A stretch of 64,000 nt of DNA from Streptomyces sp. NBC_00576 (GCF_036345175.1 NZ_CP107780.1:620001-684000); one strand, 5' to 3'. Positions 1 through 9,153 are shown, counted from the first letter of the stretch. The notes: generated by a model not told the origin, from the letters alone. Program-made: numbers and translations.

Positions 1-228
1 GCCCTGGCGGAGTTCCGCGCCATGAGCGAGCCGCGTGGCGAGGCGCTGTCGCGGCTGGGACTGGCCAAGTCGCTGGCCCGACTTGGCCGCGACCGCGCCG
101 AGACGGCCGAGGAACTGGCCGACCTGGCTCGCGAGTTGGAACGCATAGGTCTGCGCCACGCCCGCGCGATGGTGGCGCGGGCGCAGGCCGAACTCGGCCT
201 CGACACGGACCCGGAGGCCGCACGATGA
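1..228 (+). CDS. C-terminal end of a helical (TPR-like) protein, 5' truncated by window
   Basis: The frame is open from the first base and ends in TGA at 226-228, so the visible 75 residues are the C-terminus of a longer protein. They are Ala/Leu/Arg-rich and strongly helical, with a paired-helix rhythm like the last repeats of a TPR array. The stop overlaps the start of the next gene by four bases (ATGA), which suggests translational coupling with the polyprenyl synthase. The part visible is too short to name; a TPR-containing regulator is one possibility, but no DNA-binding or catalytic region lies inside the window. Confidence 0.6.
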   Translation, partial: ALAEFRAMSEPRGEALSRLGLAKSLARLGRDRAETAEELADLARELERIGLRHARAMVARAQAELGLDTDPEAAR

Positions 229-1283
229 CGCCGCGGGGCTTCGAGGCCCTGGCACCGGCAGCCCCGTCCGTGCCCCGACTCCTCGACCGGTGCCGAGACC
301 TGGTGCGGCCGGCGCTCACCGAGGCCGTCGGGCGGCTGCATCCCTGGCTGGGCGAGATGGCCGCGTACTCCTTCGGCTGGTGCGAGGTGGGCGGTGCGCC
401 CGTCGACGCGTCCGGTGGGAAGGGCGTACGGCAGGCACTGGCCGTGCTCGGTGCGGAGGCGGCCGGGGCGCCCGGACGGGCCGGGGTCGCGGCGGCGGTC
501 GCGGTGGAGCTGGTGCACACCTTCTCGCTGCTGCACGACGACATCATGGACGGCGATCCGACCCGGCGCCGCCGCGCCACGGTGTGGAAGGCGTACGGCA
601 CCGGTCCGGCCGTGCTCGCCGGCGATGCACTGTTCGCGCTGGCCGTCGAGACCCTCGCTCGGACGCCGGGCGGCCCGGCGGGGACGCGGTCGCTGTCGGC
701 GGCGCTGACGGACGTGGTGTCCGGGCAGGCCGACGACCTGCTGTTCGCGGCCCGTCCGTGGACCGGGCCCGAGCGGGTGCGGCCCGAGGAGTACCGGAGG
801 ATGGCCGAACGCAAGACGGGCGCCCTGCTCGGCTGCGCGCTCTCCCTGGGAGCCGCGCTGGGCGGCGCCCCGCCGGCGACGACGGCCGCGCTGGAGCGGG
901 TGGGACGACACGCCGGGACCGCCTTCCAGATGGTCGACGACGTGCTGGGCATCTGGGGCGACCCCGCTGTCACCGGCAAGCCCGTCCACGGCGATCTCCG
1001 GGAGCGCAAGAAGTCGTACCCGGTACTGGCCGCGCTCGACGCGCCCGTCCCGGCCGCCCGGCGGCTCGCCGCGCTGCTGGAGTCCGTCGACGCGCCCGAC
1101 GAGGCACTCGCGCGTCGGGCGGCGGTGCTCGTCATGGAGGCGGGGGGCCGTACAGCGGCCCTGGCGGAGGCCCGCCGGCACCTCGCGGCGGTCGAAAGCG
1201 GCCTGGACGAACTGCCCTTGTCGGGGCCGGCGGTCGGCGAGCTGCGGGCGCTGCTGGGCTTTTTGGCGCGCCGCGAGCTGTGA
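225..1283 (+). CDS. Polyprenyl diphosphate synthase, encapsulin-cargo-like subtype
   Basis: A 352-residue isoprenyl diphosphate synthase that should condense allylic diphosphates with isopentenyl diphosphate in the cytosol. The first aspartate-rich motif DDIMDGD is at about 105-111. The second is DDVLGIWGD at about 238-246, where the usual last Asp of DDxxD is Gly. The text around AERKTGALLGCA, GIWGDPAVTGKPV and RKKSYPV resembles, from memory, the polyprenyl transferases annotated as cargo of family 2 encapsulins. Those carry a disordered N-terminal targeting segment; here only about 15 unordered residues precede the fold, and no encapsulin gene is in the window. The ATG overlaps the upstream stop, so the two genes are probably one operon. 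Product chain length cannot be told from sequence. Confidence 0.88.
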   Translation: MTPRGFEALAPAAPSVPRLLDRCRDLVRPALTEAVGRLHPWLGEMAAYSFGWCEVGGAPVDASGGKGVRQALAVLGAEAAGAPGRAGVAAAVAVELVHTFSLLHDDIMDGDPTRRRRATVWKAYGTGPAVLAGDALFALAVETLARTPGGPAGTRSLSAALTDVVSGQADDLLFAARPWTGPERVRPEEYRRMAERKTGALLGCALSLGAALGGAPPATTAALERVGRHAGTAFQMVDDVLGIWGDPAVTGKPVHGDLRERKKSYPVLAALDAPVPAARRLAALLESVDAPDEALARRAAVLVMEAGGRTAALAEARRHLAAVESGLDELPLSGPAVGELRALLGFLARREL

Positions 1284-1482
1284 GCCGGGCGGAGGATGCG
1301 GTGGAGAGATCGTGTGCGGGCCGTCACGTCAGGGCCAGTGAATGGCCCCCATTTCTTCGCACACCTGCTCGCCGCAGATGAATAAGAGGAGAATCACGCC
1401 CTCGAGTTGCGGAATATTTGAACAGACCCGGTCGCACCCCTCGTACCTGTGGGAAAGGTGAGAGCCAGGGGTTCAGCGAGGG

Positions 1483-3171
1483 ATGGCCATGGTCAAGGCG
1501 CACGTCTCCACACATGAGTTGGTGGCCGGAAGGTACCGACTCCTCGATGTCGTCGATCGCGAAACGAACCGGGTCTCCTGGTACGGCGAGGACACCGCAT
1601 CCGAGCGCCCGGTCGTCCTCACCCAGATCCAGCTCCCGCCCGATCCCCGGGAACAGACCGCCCGCCGGGCGATCGCGCGGGTGATGCGCGCGTCCGAGAT
1701 CCTCGGGCTGGTGCTGCCCGGCCGGGTGGCCGCCGTGATCGACGTCGTCGAGGAGTTCGGGACCCTGTGGACGGTCGCCCAGTGGATCGACGGCACCCCG
1801 CTCAGTGAACTCCTGGAACGGCAGGGCACGTTCAACTACGTGCGGGCAGCGCGCATCGCCCTCGAAGTGCTCGACGCGCTGGAGGCCGCGCATCGCGAGG
1901 GCATTGTGCACGCCGAACTCAGCCCCGGTCAGGTGTTCGTGCGGGACCAGGGCCCGGTCGTGGTGACCGGCTTCGGCCTGGCGGGGGCCACGACCGCGTC
2001 CCGGGTCGGCGCGCCCTCGTACGCCTCGCCCGAACAGGCCCACGGCGCGCGCGCCGAGCCGTCGGACGATCTGTGGGCGCTCGGCGCGCTCCTGTACGCG
2101 ATGGCCGAGGGACGGCCGCCGTTCCGCGACCGGGGGCGGCCCGACGCCACGCTCAAGGCGGTCGACCGGCTGCCGCTGCGCAGCCCGGTGCGCGCCGGCC
2201 CGCTCGCCCAGGTCATCCAGGGGATGCTGCGCAAGAACGCCCGGGAACGGCTGACCGCTCCGGTGGCACGGGACGCCCTGCTCCGCGTCATCAGGGACGA
2301 ACCCGATACCTCGGACGAAGCGGTGCCCTCCGCCCGGCTGCGAGACACCGCCGGCACTGTCGCCGCACCACGCGTCGGCCGGACCTGGAACACACGCGCC
2401 TCCCGCAAACTCGTCCTCGCCGGTACGGCCCTGGCCGTCGTCACCGTCGCCGTCCTCGCCACGACGGACAACCTGCCCGGCATCGACGCCTCCGCGTCCG
2501 GTGCGGACACCACCCCGTCAGCCGCCGCGCCCGCCCCTCCGGCCCCGTCCGTCCCCTCCACCGGCGGGAACACCGCGGTCCCCGAGGAGACCATCACGCC
2601 GAGCGCCTCCCCCTCCGCACCGGCCCCGCCGCCCCCCTCGGCGCCGCCGTCCGCGTCCCCCGAACCCACGCCCACCCCCTCGGCCACGGGCGGCACCGCC
2701 GGGGCGCTGCCCGCGGGGTTCCAGGTGTACGACGCCCCGGAGGGGTTCTCCGTCGCCCTCCCCCAGGGGTGGAAGCGGCTGAGCGAGGACATCTCCCCCG
2801 GCAACGTCGCCTACCGCATCGTGTTCGGCGCCGCCGGCGACCCACGGACCCTGACCGTCACGTACAGCCAACGGCTCCGTGCGGACCCCGTGGCCGTGTG
2901 GCGGGAGGACGTCGAGCCGGTCCTGATCCAGGCGGGCATCGGCTTCCAGCGGATCGGCGCGATCCGGGCGACGACCTATCGCGGCCGGAGCGCGGCCGAC
3001 ATGGAGTGGCTCTCCGACTTCGAGGGCACCCGGATACGTACGCTCGGCCGTGGTTTCCTCACCGGCGAGAACACCGGCTACTCGCTGCGCTGGACGACGC
3101 CCGCCGCCGACTGGAACGACACCGCCAACCGGCAGGCGCTGGACACCTTTTTCCGGACCTTCAGAGAGTGA
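1483..3171 (+). CDS. Membrane-anchored serine/threonine pseudokinase with extracellular domain
   Basis: 562 residues. Residues 14-270 follow the Hanks kinase fold, with GRYRLLDVV at the start, a conserved SPE (182-184) and DDLWALG, but the catalytic positions are lost. The beta3 Lys region reads VVLTQIQ (44-50), the HRDLKPxN loop reads HAELSPGQ (143-150), and DFG reads GFG (163-165). A single membrane helix spans about 308-327, followed by a 75-residue Pro/Ser/Ala linker typical of the outside face. A folded domain of about 150 residues (from GFQVYDAPEGF) follows, similar to C-terminal domains of other Streptomyces membrane kinases. The likely role is a non-phosphorylating scaffold or ligand-sensing receptor. 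ATG at 1483 follows GAGGG closely; ATG at 1489 is an alternative. Confidence 0.85.
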   Translation: MAMVKAHVSTHELVAGRYRLLDVVDRETNRVSWYGEDTASERPVVLTQIQLPPDPREQTARRAIARVMRASEILGLVLPGRVAAVIDVVEEFGTLWTVAQWIDGTPLSELLERQGTFNYVRAARIALEVLDALEAAHREGIVHAELSPGQVFVRDQGPVVVTGFGLAGATTASRVGAPSYASPEQAHGARAEPSDDLWALGALLYAMAEGRPPFRDRGRPDATLKAVDRLPLRSPVRAGPLAQVIQGMLRKNARERLTAPVARDALLRVIRDEPDTSDEAVPSARLRDTAGTVAAPRVGRTWNTRASRKLVLAGTALAVVTVAVLATTDNLPGIDASASGADTTPSAAAPAPPAPSVPSTGGNTAVPEETITPSASPSAPAPPPPSAPPSASPEPTPTPSATGGTAGALPAGFQVYDAPEGFSVALPQGWKRLSEDISPGNVAYRIVFGAAGDPRTLTVTYSQRLRADPVAVWREDVEPVLIQAGIGFQRIGAIRATTYRGRSAADMEWLSDFEGTRIRTLGRGFLTGENTGYSLRWTTPAADWNDTANRQALDTFFRTFRE

Positions 3172-3320
3172 TCCGCCTTCAGCCATGGCCGGGTACACGT
3201 GTCGACCACCGGGCGTACGGGTTCGGTGACAGGCCGGGATCCGGGTAGGGCCCGGTCCGTCAAATAGGCTGCCTGTCTGCACCTTCGCAGTCCGTCCAGC
3301 CACGCCCGGGAGAGTCACCT

Positions 3321-4487
3321 GTGACCGTAGCGATCGCCCTGTCCGAAGCGTCTCAGACCCCTGAGCCCTCAGAAACGCCGGAGGCGCCCGAGGTGTCCCA
3401 ACTGTCCGAGGAATTCGACGGGTCCGAGTGGTCCGAGCCGTCCGCCGAGCCCGACGAGCCCGTCGACGAGCCCGTCGAAGTCTCCGTCGGCGCCTCTGTC
3501 GAGGTGTCCCCGCTCGTGGCGCGCGACGCGCAGGAGTTCGGGGCCTATGCGCGGACCGGAGGCTGGGCCTTCGGGCTGAAGGTCGCGCGGAGCGTGCGGC
3601 CCGGCGGTCAGCCGGCGGGTGAGACGCCGAAGGTCTCCGCCAAGGAGTTCGCCGCTCTCGCCGACTGCTCGCCCGAGCGCGTCATGCGCTACTACAAGGC
3701 CTGGGACAAGGCCGCCGACGACGGTGTCGTCCCGCACTTCGAGGCGCTGGCTCCGGGCGCGGAGGTCGAACTCCCGGGCGCCGACCTGTGGCTCACGTAC
3801 TACAGCTCCCGTTCCAGCGCCGGCTCGGAGCGCGGCACCGCCATCACCGAGGCCGCCGAGGCGGAGGGCATCCGGCCGACCAAGGCGCTGGAGGTCGCGG
3901 AGAACCCCACCGCGCTGCGGGCCGCGATCATGGCGGACCCCTCGACCGCCCGCGCCGCCCGGCACGCGCTGCTCGATCGGATCAAGGAGGACCCGGATCT
4001 CCAGGCCGAGTTGGCGCGCGACATCGTCCGCACCGACGACCTGAAGAAGGCCGTGGCCAGCGAGTCCCGCTCGGCCGACCGCGTCGGATACGTCCGCCAG
4101 ATCGCCGAGTCCGGTCAGGTGAAGACACCCGCCGGGCAGACCATCGAAGCGCCCGTCGATCTGCGCCAGGAGGCCGAACGCCATCTGTCCCTCCTCGACG
4201 AGCTGGACGAGGACGAGGACACCGGCGAGTGGGCGAGCGAGGCCTACGACACCCTCAAGAACCTTGTCGTCGAGGCCGTCGAGGCGGACCCCGAACTGCG
4301 CGTCCAGGAACGGCGGACGAAGTTCTACAGCAGCTTGACCAAAGCGACGAAGGCATTCGAGGAGCTGACCTTCGACGACGTCCAGGAGTTCGCCGAGGAC
4401 GACATGGTCCAGCAGTTGGAGGAGCTCCAGGAGGCCATCGCCTCGTGCATCACGGCGTTGCGCGGAACACGCACCTCGCCCGCGTAA
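3321..4487 (+). CDS. Acidic conserved protein of unknown function
   Basis: 388 residues from GTG at 3321, with GGGAG about ten bases upstream. The first 60 residues are almost all Glu, Pro, Ser and Val, so probably disordered. A compact region (about 70-170) with an Ala/Cys-rich helical segment (FAALADCSPERVMRYY) looks like a small helix-turn-helix-type fold. The C-terminal 200 residues are acidic, helical and partly coiled-coil-like (LDELDEDED; FDDVQEFAEDDMVQQLEEL). The architecture recalls DNA-associated actinobacterial proteins, but I recognise no family. It is monocistronic, followed by a long palindrome. Confidence 0.8.
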   Translation: MTVAIALSEASQTPEPSETPEAPEVSQLSEEFDGSEWSEPSAEPDEPVDEPVEVSVGASVEVSPLVARDAQEFGAYARTGGWAFGLKVARSVRPGGQPAGETPKVSAKEFAALADCSPERVMRYYKAWDKAADDGVVPHFEALAPGAEVELPGADLWLTYYSSRSSAGSERGTAITEAAEAEGIRPTKALEVAENPTALRAAIMADPSTARAARHALLDRIKEDPDLQAELARDIVRTDDLKKAVASESRSADRVGYVRQIAESGQVKTPAGQTIEAPVDLRQEAERHLSLLDELDEDEDTGEWASEAYDTLKNLVVEAVEADPELRVQERRTKFYSSLTKATKAFEELTFDDVQEFAEDDMVQQLEELQEAIASCITALRGTRTSPA

Positions 4488-4504
4488 CACCTGAGGACAC
4501 GGGC

Positions 4505-4540
4505 GCCCCGGGCTTGAGTACACGTACTCATGCCCGGGGC
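4505..4540. promoter_or_regulatory. 36-bp near-perfect palindrome with GAGTAC/GTACTC core
   Basis: Arms GCCCCGGGC and GCCCGGGGC flank a core TGAGTACACGTACTCA (one T:T mismatch between core and GC arms, two-base centre). It lies 18 bases after the upstream stop and 46 before the next start. The GC arms could form an intrinsic-terminator stem, although no T tract follows. The symmetrical AT-richer centre looks like a dimeric repressor operator (TetR or GntR type). Both roles are inference. Confidence 0.5.
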
Positions 4541-4586
4541 CGGAACGCTCCGCCACGATGATGCTCCGACCACAAGGAGCGTCCCG

Positions 4587-5255
4587 ATGCCCGCAGTTGA
4601 CACCGTCTCCCGCATCCTCCCGACGGCCACCGACGCCCCGCGGCGGCACCTTCCCGTGCTGCTCGCCGGGCTCGTGGCCGTCGCACTCGCGGTCTCGATG
4701 TGGCAGCCGCACGACCTGATGACCTGGTTCCTGGAGACGGTCTGGATCCTGATCGGACTGCCCGTGATCGTCCTGACCTGGCGGCGCTTCCCGCTCACGA
4801 ACCTGCTGTGCTGTCTGCTCGCGCTGCACGCCCTCGTCCTGATGGTCGGCGGCCACTACACCTACGCGCAGGTCCCGCTGGGCGACTGGGCACGCGACAC
4901 GTTCGGCCTCGACCGCAACCCGTACGACCGGCTCGGCCACCTCATGCAGGGCTTCGTCCCCGCCATGCTCGTACGGGAGCTGCTGAGCCGTACGTCACCG
5001 CTGCGCGGCAGCCGCTGGCTCGCGCCGCTCACCGTGTGCGCCTGCCTCGCCTTCAGCGCGCTGTTCGAGATGTTCGAGTGGGCGGCGGCCCTGATCGGCG
5101 GCGCGGCGGCCGACGACTTCCTGGCCACGCAGGGCGACGTGTGGGACACCCAGTGGGACATGTTCTGCGCGCTGATCGGGGCGACCGTCTCGCTGCTCGT
5201 GCTGAGCCGCGTCCACGACCGGCAGCTCGCGGCGGTCCGCGCTCAGTCCGTGTAG
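4587..5255 (+). CDS. DUF2238/YjdF-family membrane protein
   Basis: 222 residues with about six hydrophobic segments. The signature stretch GGHYTYAQVPLGDW followed by NPYDRLGHLMQGFVPA matches the DUF2238 (E. coli YjdF-like) integral membrane family, whose function is unknown. The start is set at ATG 4587 because AAGGAG sits eight bases upstream; the in-frame ATG at 4530 lies inside the palindrome and has no ribosome site. Its 3' end overlaps the convergent DUF6328 gene by 13 bases. Confidence 0.85.
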   Translation: MPAVDTVSRILPTATDAPRRHLPVLLAGLVAVALAVSMWQPHDLMTWFLETVWILIGLPVIVLTWRRFPLTNLLCCLLALHALVLMVGGHYTYAQVPLGDWARDTFGLDRNPYDRLGHLMQGFVPAMLVRELLSRTSPLRGSRWLAPLTVCACLAFSALFEMFEWAAALIGGAAADDFLATQGDVWDTQWDMFCALIGATVSLLVLSRVHDRQLAAVRAQSV

Positions 5256-5740
5256 CGGTGCCGCGTCCACAGCGGCACCACGAACCAGCAGGCCAGGTAC
5301 CAGGCGACGATCCCCGCGACCAGCCAGGGCACGTACCCGTCATGGGTGGCCACCCTGAGGATCAGGAGCAGCGCCGCGGTCATCGTGGCGAGCAGCAGCA
5401 CCAGGCCGGTGAAGGTCAGGCGCGAGGCCCAGCGCACGGCCTGGGGTTTGACCCGGCGGCCGGAGACGATCCGATGCAGGGAGACCGGCCCGATCAGGGC
5501 GCCGGTCGCGGCGGCGCCCAGCACGACGGTGATGATGTAGATCGTGTGTTCCGTCTGGTCCAGCTGCGGGTACCTCGGGGTGAAGACCACGGTCAGCAGG
5601 AAGCCGAACAGGATCTGTACACCCGTCTGGGCGACCCGCACCTCCTGGATGAGTTCACCCCACATACGGTCGGCCCGCTCGTCCTCTGTCTCCGTGCGCC
5701 CGCGTTTGCGCGTGCCGGCCTCGCCGTCCGCGTCCACCAT
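5243..5740 (-). CDS. DUF6328-type four-helix membrane protein
   Basis: 165 residues. An Arg/Glu-rich cytosolic N-terminus (about 40 residues, ending DRMWGELIQEVRVAQTGVQ) is followed by four membrane helices in two hairpins. The pattern matches the small actinobacterial DUF6328 membrane family, which has no assigned role. GGGAGGAG lies two bases before the ATG and five before an in-frame GTG at 5737, so the start may be one codon later. It is convergent with the DUF2238 gene, overlapping it tail to tail. Confidence 0.8.
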   Translation of the reverse strand: MVDADGEAGTRKRGRTETEDERADRMWGELIQEVRVAQTGVQILFGFLLTVVFTPRYPQLDQTEHTIYIITVVLGAAATGALIGPVSLHRIVSGRRVKPQAVRWASRLTFTGLVLLLATMTAALLLILRVATHDGYVPWLVAGIVAWYLACWFVVPLWTRHRYTD

Positions 5741-5895
5741 GGCTCCTCCCGGCCCACTCGCCCTCGCGTCCTGTCCGACTACGGGTTCCCCGTCGCGACG
5801 AAACCGATCAGGTCCTGACCGGACGGGTTTGAGTGATCGGAGGGACGGCTACCCGGAGGGCACCACGGTGGCCACCGCGAACAGGAGGTCCGGCC

Positions 5896-6243
5896 ATGTC
5901 CGGTACACAGCTCACCCTCACGATCAGCGGGGGCAATGCCGCCGACGCGCAGACGGTCGTACGGGCCCTGGAGTCGGCCTTCGGCCCCGCGGACGAGTTC
6001 CCGGGGGACGACGACGGGCACTCGACCGTGCATTCCGCCGCGTTCACCGTCGGTACGAAGACCCTCGCACCCGGTCAGCCGAGGAGGGAAGAACTGTCGG
6101 CGCCCGTCATGGTCACCGTGCAGGGCACACCCGCGGCCGTGCGCTGCGCGGACGCCACCCTCACCGGGACGTTCACCGCCCACGACCGGGGCAGTGTCTC
6201 CGGCGACCAGGAACAGGAACGGCAGCTGCTCCTGGAGCCGTGA
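5896..6243 (+). CDS. Small conserved protein of unknown function
   Basis: 115 residues, starting at ATG 5896 because AGGAGG is ideally placed eight bases before it. The sequence alternates beta-type segments (QLTLTISG; APVMVTVQG; ATLTGTFTA) with one helix (DAQTVVRALESAFG), giving a ferredoxin-like or small alpha/beta look. Acidic stretches are frequent and no motif is recognised. It is soluble with no signal peptide, and convergent with the aldo/keto reductase 18 bases away. Confidence 0.7.
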   Translation: MSGTQLTLTISGGNAADAQTVVRALESAFGPADEFPGDDDGHSTVHSAAFTVGTKTLAPGQPRREELSAPVMVTVQGTPAAVRCADATLTGTFTAHDRGSVSGDQEQERQLLLEP

Positions 6244-6261
6244 CACGCGTACGCCGGTTCG

Positions 6262-7245
6262 CTACCAGCGGCTCTCCACCTGCGCCTTGATCCGACGGTC
6301 GTAGAGGTCCCGGATCGCGGTGAGCGTCTCCTGCGACAGCGGCGGCAGGGCGGCGGTCGCCGCGTTGGCGCGGGCCTGCTCTGCCGAGCGGGCGCCCGGG
6401 ATCACCGTGGTCACACCCGGCTGCTGGAGGATCCAGCGCAGGGCCAGCTGCGCCGGGGTGTACCCGTCCGGGGCGAGCGCGGAGAACTCGGCCGCCGCCT
6501 CGACGCCGGTCGCGTAGTCGACGCCCGAGAAGGTCTCGCCCTGGTCGAAGGACTCGCCGTGGCGGTTGTAGGTGCGGTGGTCGCTCTCGGGGAACACCGT
6601 GTCCTTGGTGTACTTGCCCGACAGCAGACCCGAGGCGAGCGGGACCCGGGCGATGATGCCGACGCCCGCCTTCTCGGCGGCCGGGAGAACCTCGGCCAGG
6701 GGCTTCATACGGAACGCGTTCAGGATGATCTGCACGCTGGTCACGCCCGGGCGGGCGATCGCGGTGAGTGCCTCCGCGCAGGTCTCGACGCTGACGCCGT
6801 ACCGCGCGATGCGCCCCTCGGCGACCAGGGTGTCCAGGGCGTCGAAGACCTCGTCGGAGGAGTAGACCGGGGTCGGCGGGCAGTGCAGCTGGACCAGGTC
6901 GATCCGGTCGACGCCGAGGTTGCGCCGCGAACGGTCGTTCCAGGCACGGAAGTTGTCGAGGACGTAGTTCTCCGGGACCTGGTCGAGCCGACGGCCCATC
7001 TTGGTCGCGACCAGCACATCCAGCTCGGGCCTGCCCCGCAGGAAGGTGGCGATGGTCTGTTCGCTGCGCCCGTCGCCGTACACGTCGGCGGTGTCGAAGA
7101 AGGTCACTCCCGACTCGACCGCCGCGTCCAGCACCGCGAGGGCGTCCTTCTCCTCCACGTCGCCCCAGTCGGCGCCCAACTGCCACGTTCCGAGGCCGAT
7201 TGCCGACGCCCGCTGACCCGACCTACCCATTACACGCTCGTCCAT
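6262..7245 (-). CDS. Aldo/keto reductase
   Basis: 327 residues, the usual length of the (beta/alpha)8 NADPH-dependent aldo/keto reductases. The catalytic tetrad is visible: D51 and Y56 in FFDTADVYGDG, K82 in VATKMG and H121 in LVQLHCPP. The C-terminal cofactor segment VIPGARSAEQARAN is intact. Physiological substrates of this subgroup are rarely known; reduction of aldehydes or ketones, possibly detoxification, is the general expectation. It is monocistronic and diverges from the FAD oxidase across a 146-base intergenic region. Confidence 0.93.
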   Translation of the reverse strand: MDERVMGRSGQRASAIGLGTWQLGADWGDVEEKDALAVLDAAVESGVTFFDTADVYGDGRSEQTIATFLRGRPELDVLVATKMGRRLDQVPENYVLDNFRAWNDRSRRNLGVDRIDLVQLHCPPTPVYSSDEVFDALDTLVAEGRIARYGVSVETCAEALTAIARPGVTSVQIILNAFRMKPLAEVLPAAEKAGVGIIARVPLASGLLSGKYTKDTVFPESDHRTYNRHGESFDQGETFSGVDYATGVEAAAEFSALAPDGYTPAQLALRWILQQPGVTTVIPGARSAEQARANAATAALPPLSQETLTAIRDLYDRRIKAQVESRW

Positions 7246-7391
7246 GGCATCAGTCTGTCATCCCTCCGCAGGTCAGGCGGACAGGAACCCACCCTGACAC
7301 CGCCAAACCTCCACGCCTCCACTTCACCCGCACGAGTGAATTGATGAAAGAGGAAACTATCTTCTGACCGGTCGCCCTCTAGCGTGACCGG

Positions 7392-9131
7392 GTGACTGAT
7401 CACCTGGTGCGATCCGACGGCTCCGACACCCCCGAGGACAACGACACCGCGTGGACGCGCCGCGGTTTCCTGCTCGGCGCGGCCTCGCTCGCCCTCGTGG
7501 CGATCACGGTCGACCCGGCCGTCGCCGCCGCCGAGCTTCCCGATTTTCCGGCGGACGTCACGCCCTACCGCTCCGGCTACCGCAACTGGGTCGGCGAGAT
7601 CACCGCCGACGGGCTGTGGGCGTGCGCGCCGGCCGCCCCCGGCCAGGTGGTCGACGTCGTCAACTGGGCCTGGCGGCACGGCTGGACGGTCCGCGCCCGG
7701 GGCTCCGCGCACGGCTGGTCACCCCTGACGATCACCGACGGTACGGAGTCCGACGCACCCGTCCTGATCGTCGACACCGCTCCCCATCTCACCGGCCTCG
7801 CCCTGGCGTCCACCGGCCCGGCCGCCGTGCGTGCCGGCACCGGGGTCACTCTGGAGGCCCTGCTCACCTACCTGGAGCAGCGAGGCCTCGGGGTCACCGC
7901 CGCGCCCGCGCCCGGTGACCTCACGCTGGGCGGCGCGCTGGCCGTCGACGCCCACGGCACCGCCGTACCTGCCGTCGGAGAGACCCGGCTGCCCGGACAC
8001 ACGTACGGCTCGCTCAGCAACCTCGTGCTGTCGCTGACGGCGGTCGTGTGGGACGAGGGCTCGGGCACCTATGTCCTGCGCACTTTCGAGCGCGACGAGG
8101 AGGACTGCGCGGCGCTCCTGACGCACCTCGGCCGGTCCCTGGTCGTCGAGGTCGTGCTGCGGGTGGGGGCGAACACGAACCTGCGCTGCGTCAGCCGTAC
8201 GGACATTTCGGCGACCGAACTGTTCGCGGCGCCCGGCAGCGGCGGGCGCACCTTCGCGAGCTTCCTGGACGAGGCGGGGCGGGTCGAGACGATCTGGTTC
8301 GCCTTCACCGAGTTCCCCTGGCTGAAGGTGTGGAGCATCGCGCCGACCAGGCCGTTGACCTCACGGCGCGTGTCGGCGCCGTACAACTATCCCTTCTCCG
8401 ACAACGTCCCGACCGTGGTGGCGGACCTCGTCGGGCGGATCCTGTCCGACGGGGCCTGGTATCTCGCCCCGGTGCTCGGCAACGCGCAGTTGGACGTGGC
8501 CGCGCTCGGGCTCGTGACGACGCTGTCGGCGGACATCTGGGGGCCGTCGAAGAACACGCTCCTGTACGTCAGGCCGACGACTCTGCGGGTCACCGCGAAC
8601 GGGTACGCGGTGCTGACCAGCCGGGCCCAAGTGCAGCGCGTTGTCGCGGAGTTCACCGCGTTCTACCGGGAACGCCTGGCCGCGTACGCCGCGTTGGGCC
8701 GCTTCCCGGTCAACGGCACCGTCGAGATCCGCACCACGGGCCTCGACCGCCCGTCGGACTCCGGATCGGCCGACGCCCACGCCCCGCTGCTGTCCGCGCT
8801 GCGACCGGTCGACGGGCATCCCGAGTGGGACACCGCGGTCTGGCTGGACGTACTGACGCTGCCCGGGACGCCGTACGCGGAGGCGTTCTTCCGGGAACTC
8901 GAACAGTTCCTGCTCGGGACGTACGACGGCGGGCACGCGCTGACCAGGGTCGAGTGGTCCAAGGGGTGGGGGTACACGGACTCGGCCGGCTGGAGCGACG
9001 AGGAGGTCATCGGCACCGCGGTGCCGGCCTCCTACGGGGACGCCGTGTGGCAGGAGGCCGTCGGAACCCTGGACCGGCTCGACCCGCACGGCGTGTTCGG
9101 GAACGCGTTCCTCGACCGGCTGCTGCGCTGA
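7392..9131 (+). CDS. Tat-exported FAD-linked oxidase, type II cholesterol-oxidase-like
   Basis: 579 residues from GTG at 7392. A twin-arginine signal (TRRGFLLGAASLALVA, Arg 23-24) ends near AVAAA, so the enzyme should be folded and loaded with FAD before export. The vanillyl-alcohol-oxidase-type FAD domain follows, with RARGSAHGWSPL. His107 in that motif occupies the place where this family binds FAD covalently. The remainder fits the large substrate domain seen in covalent-FAD (type II) cholesterol oxidases. Steroid or another bulky alcohol is therefore a reasonable substrate guess, not shown by sequence alone. No redox partner lies next to it. Confidence 0.82.
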   Translation: MTDHLVRSDGSDTPEDNDTAWTRRGFLLGAASLALVAITVDPAVAAAELPDFPADVTPYRSGYRNWVGEITADGLWACAPAAPGQVVDVVNWAWRHGWTVRARGSAHGWSPLTITDGTESDAPVLIVDTAPHLTGLALASTGPAAVRAGTGVTLEALLTYLEQRGLGVTAAPAPGDLTLGGALAVDAHGTAVPAVGETRLPGHTYGSLSNLVLSLTAVVWDEGSGTYVLRTFERDEEDCAALLTHLGRSLVVEVVLRVGANTNLRCVSRTDISATELFAAPGSGGRTFASFLDEAGRVETIWFAFTEFPWLKVWSIAPTRPLTSRRVSAPYNYPFSDNVPTVVADLVGRILSDGAWYLAPVLGNAQLDVAALGLVTTLSADIWGPSKNTLLYVRPTTLRVTANGYAVLTSRAQVQRVVAEFTAFYRERLAAYAALGRFPVNGTVEIRTTGLDRPSDSGSADAHAPLLSALRPVDGHPEWDTAVWLDVLTLPGTPYAEAFFRELEQFLLGTYDGGHALTRVEWSKGWGYTDSAGWSDEEVIGTAVPASYGDAVWQEAVGTLDRLDPHGVFGNAFLDRLLR

Positions 9132-9153
9132 CAGCCGGTGTGCTGAGCCTCCG

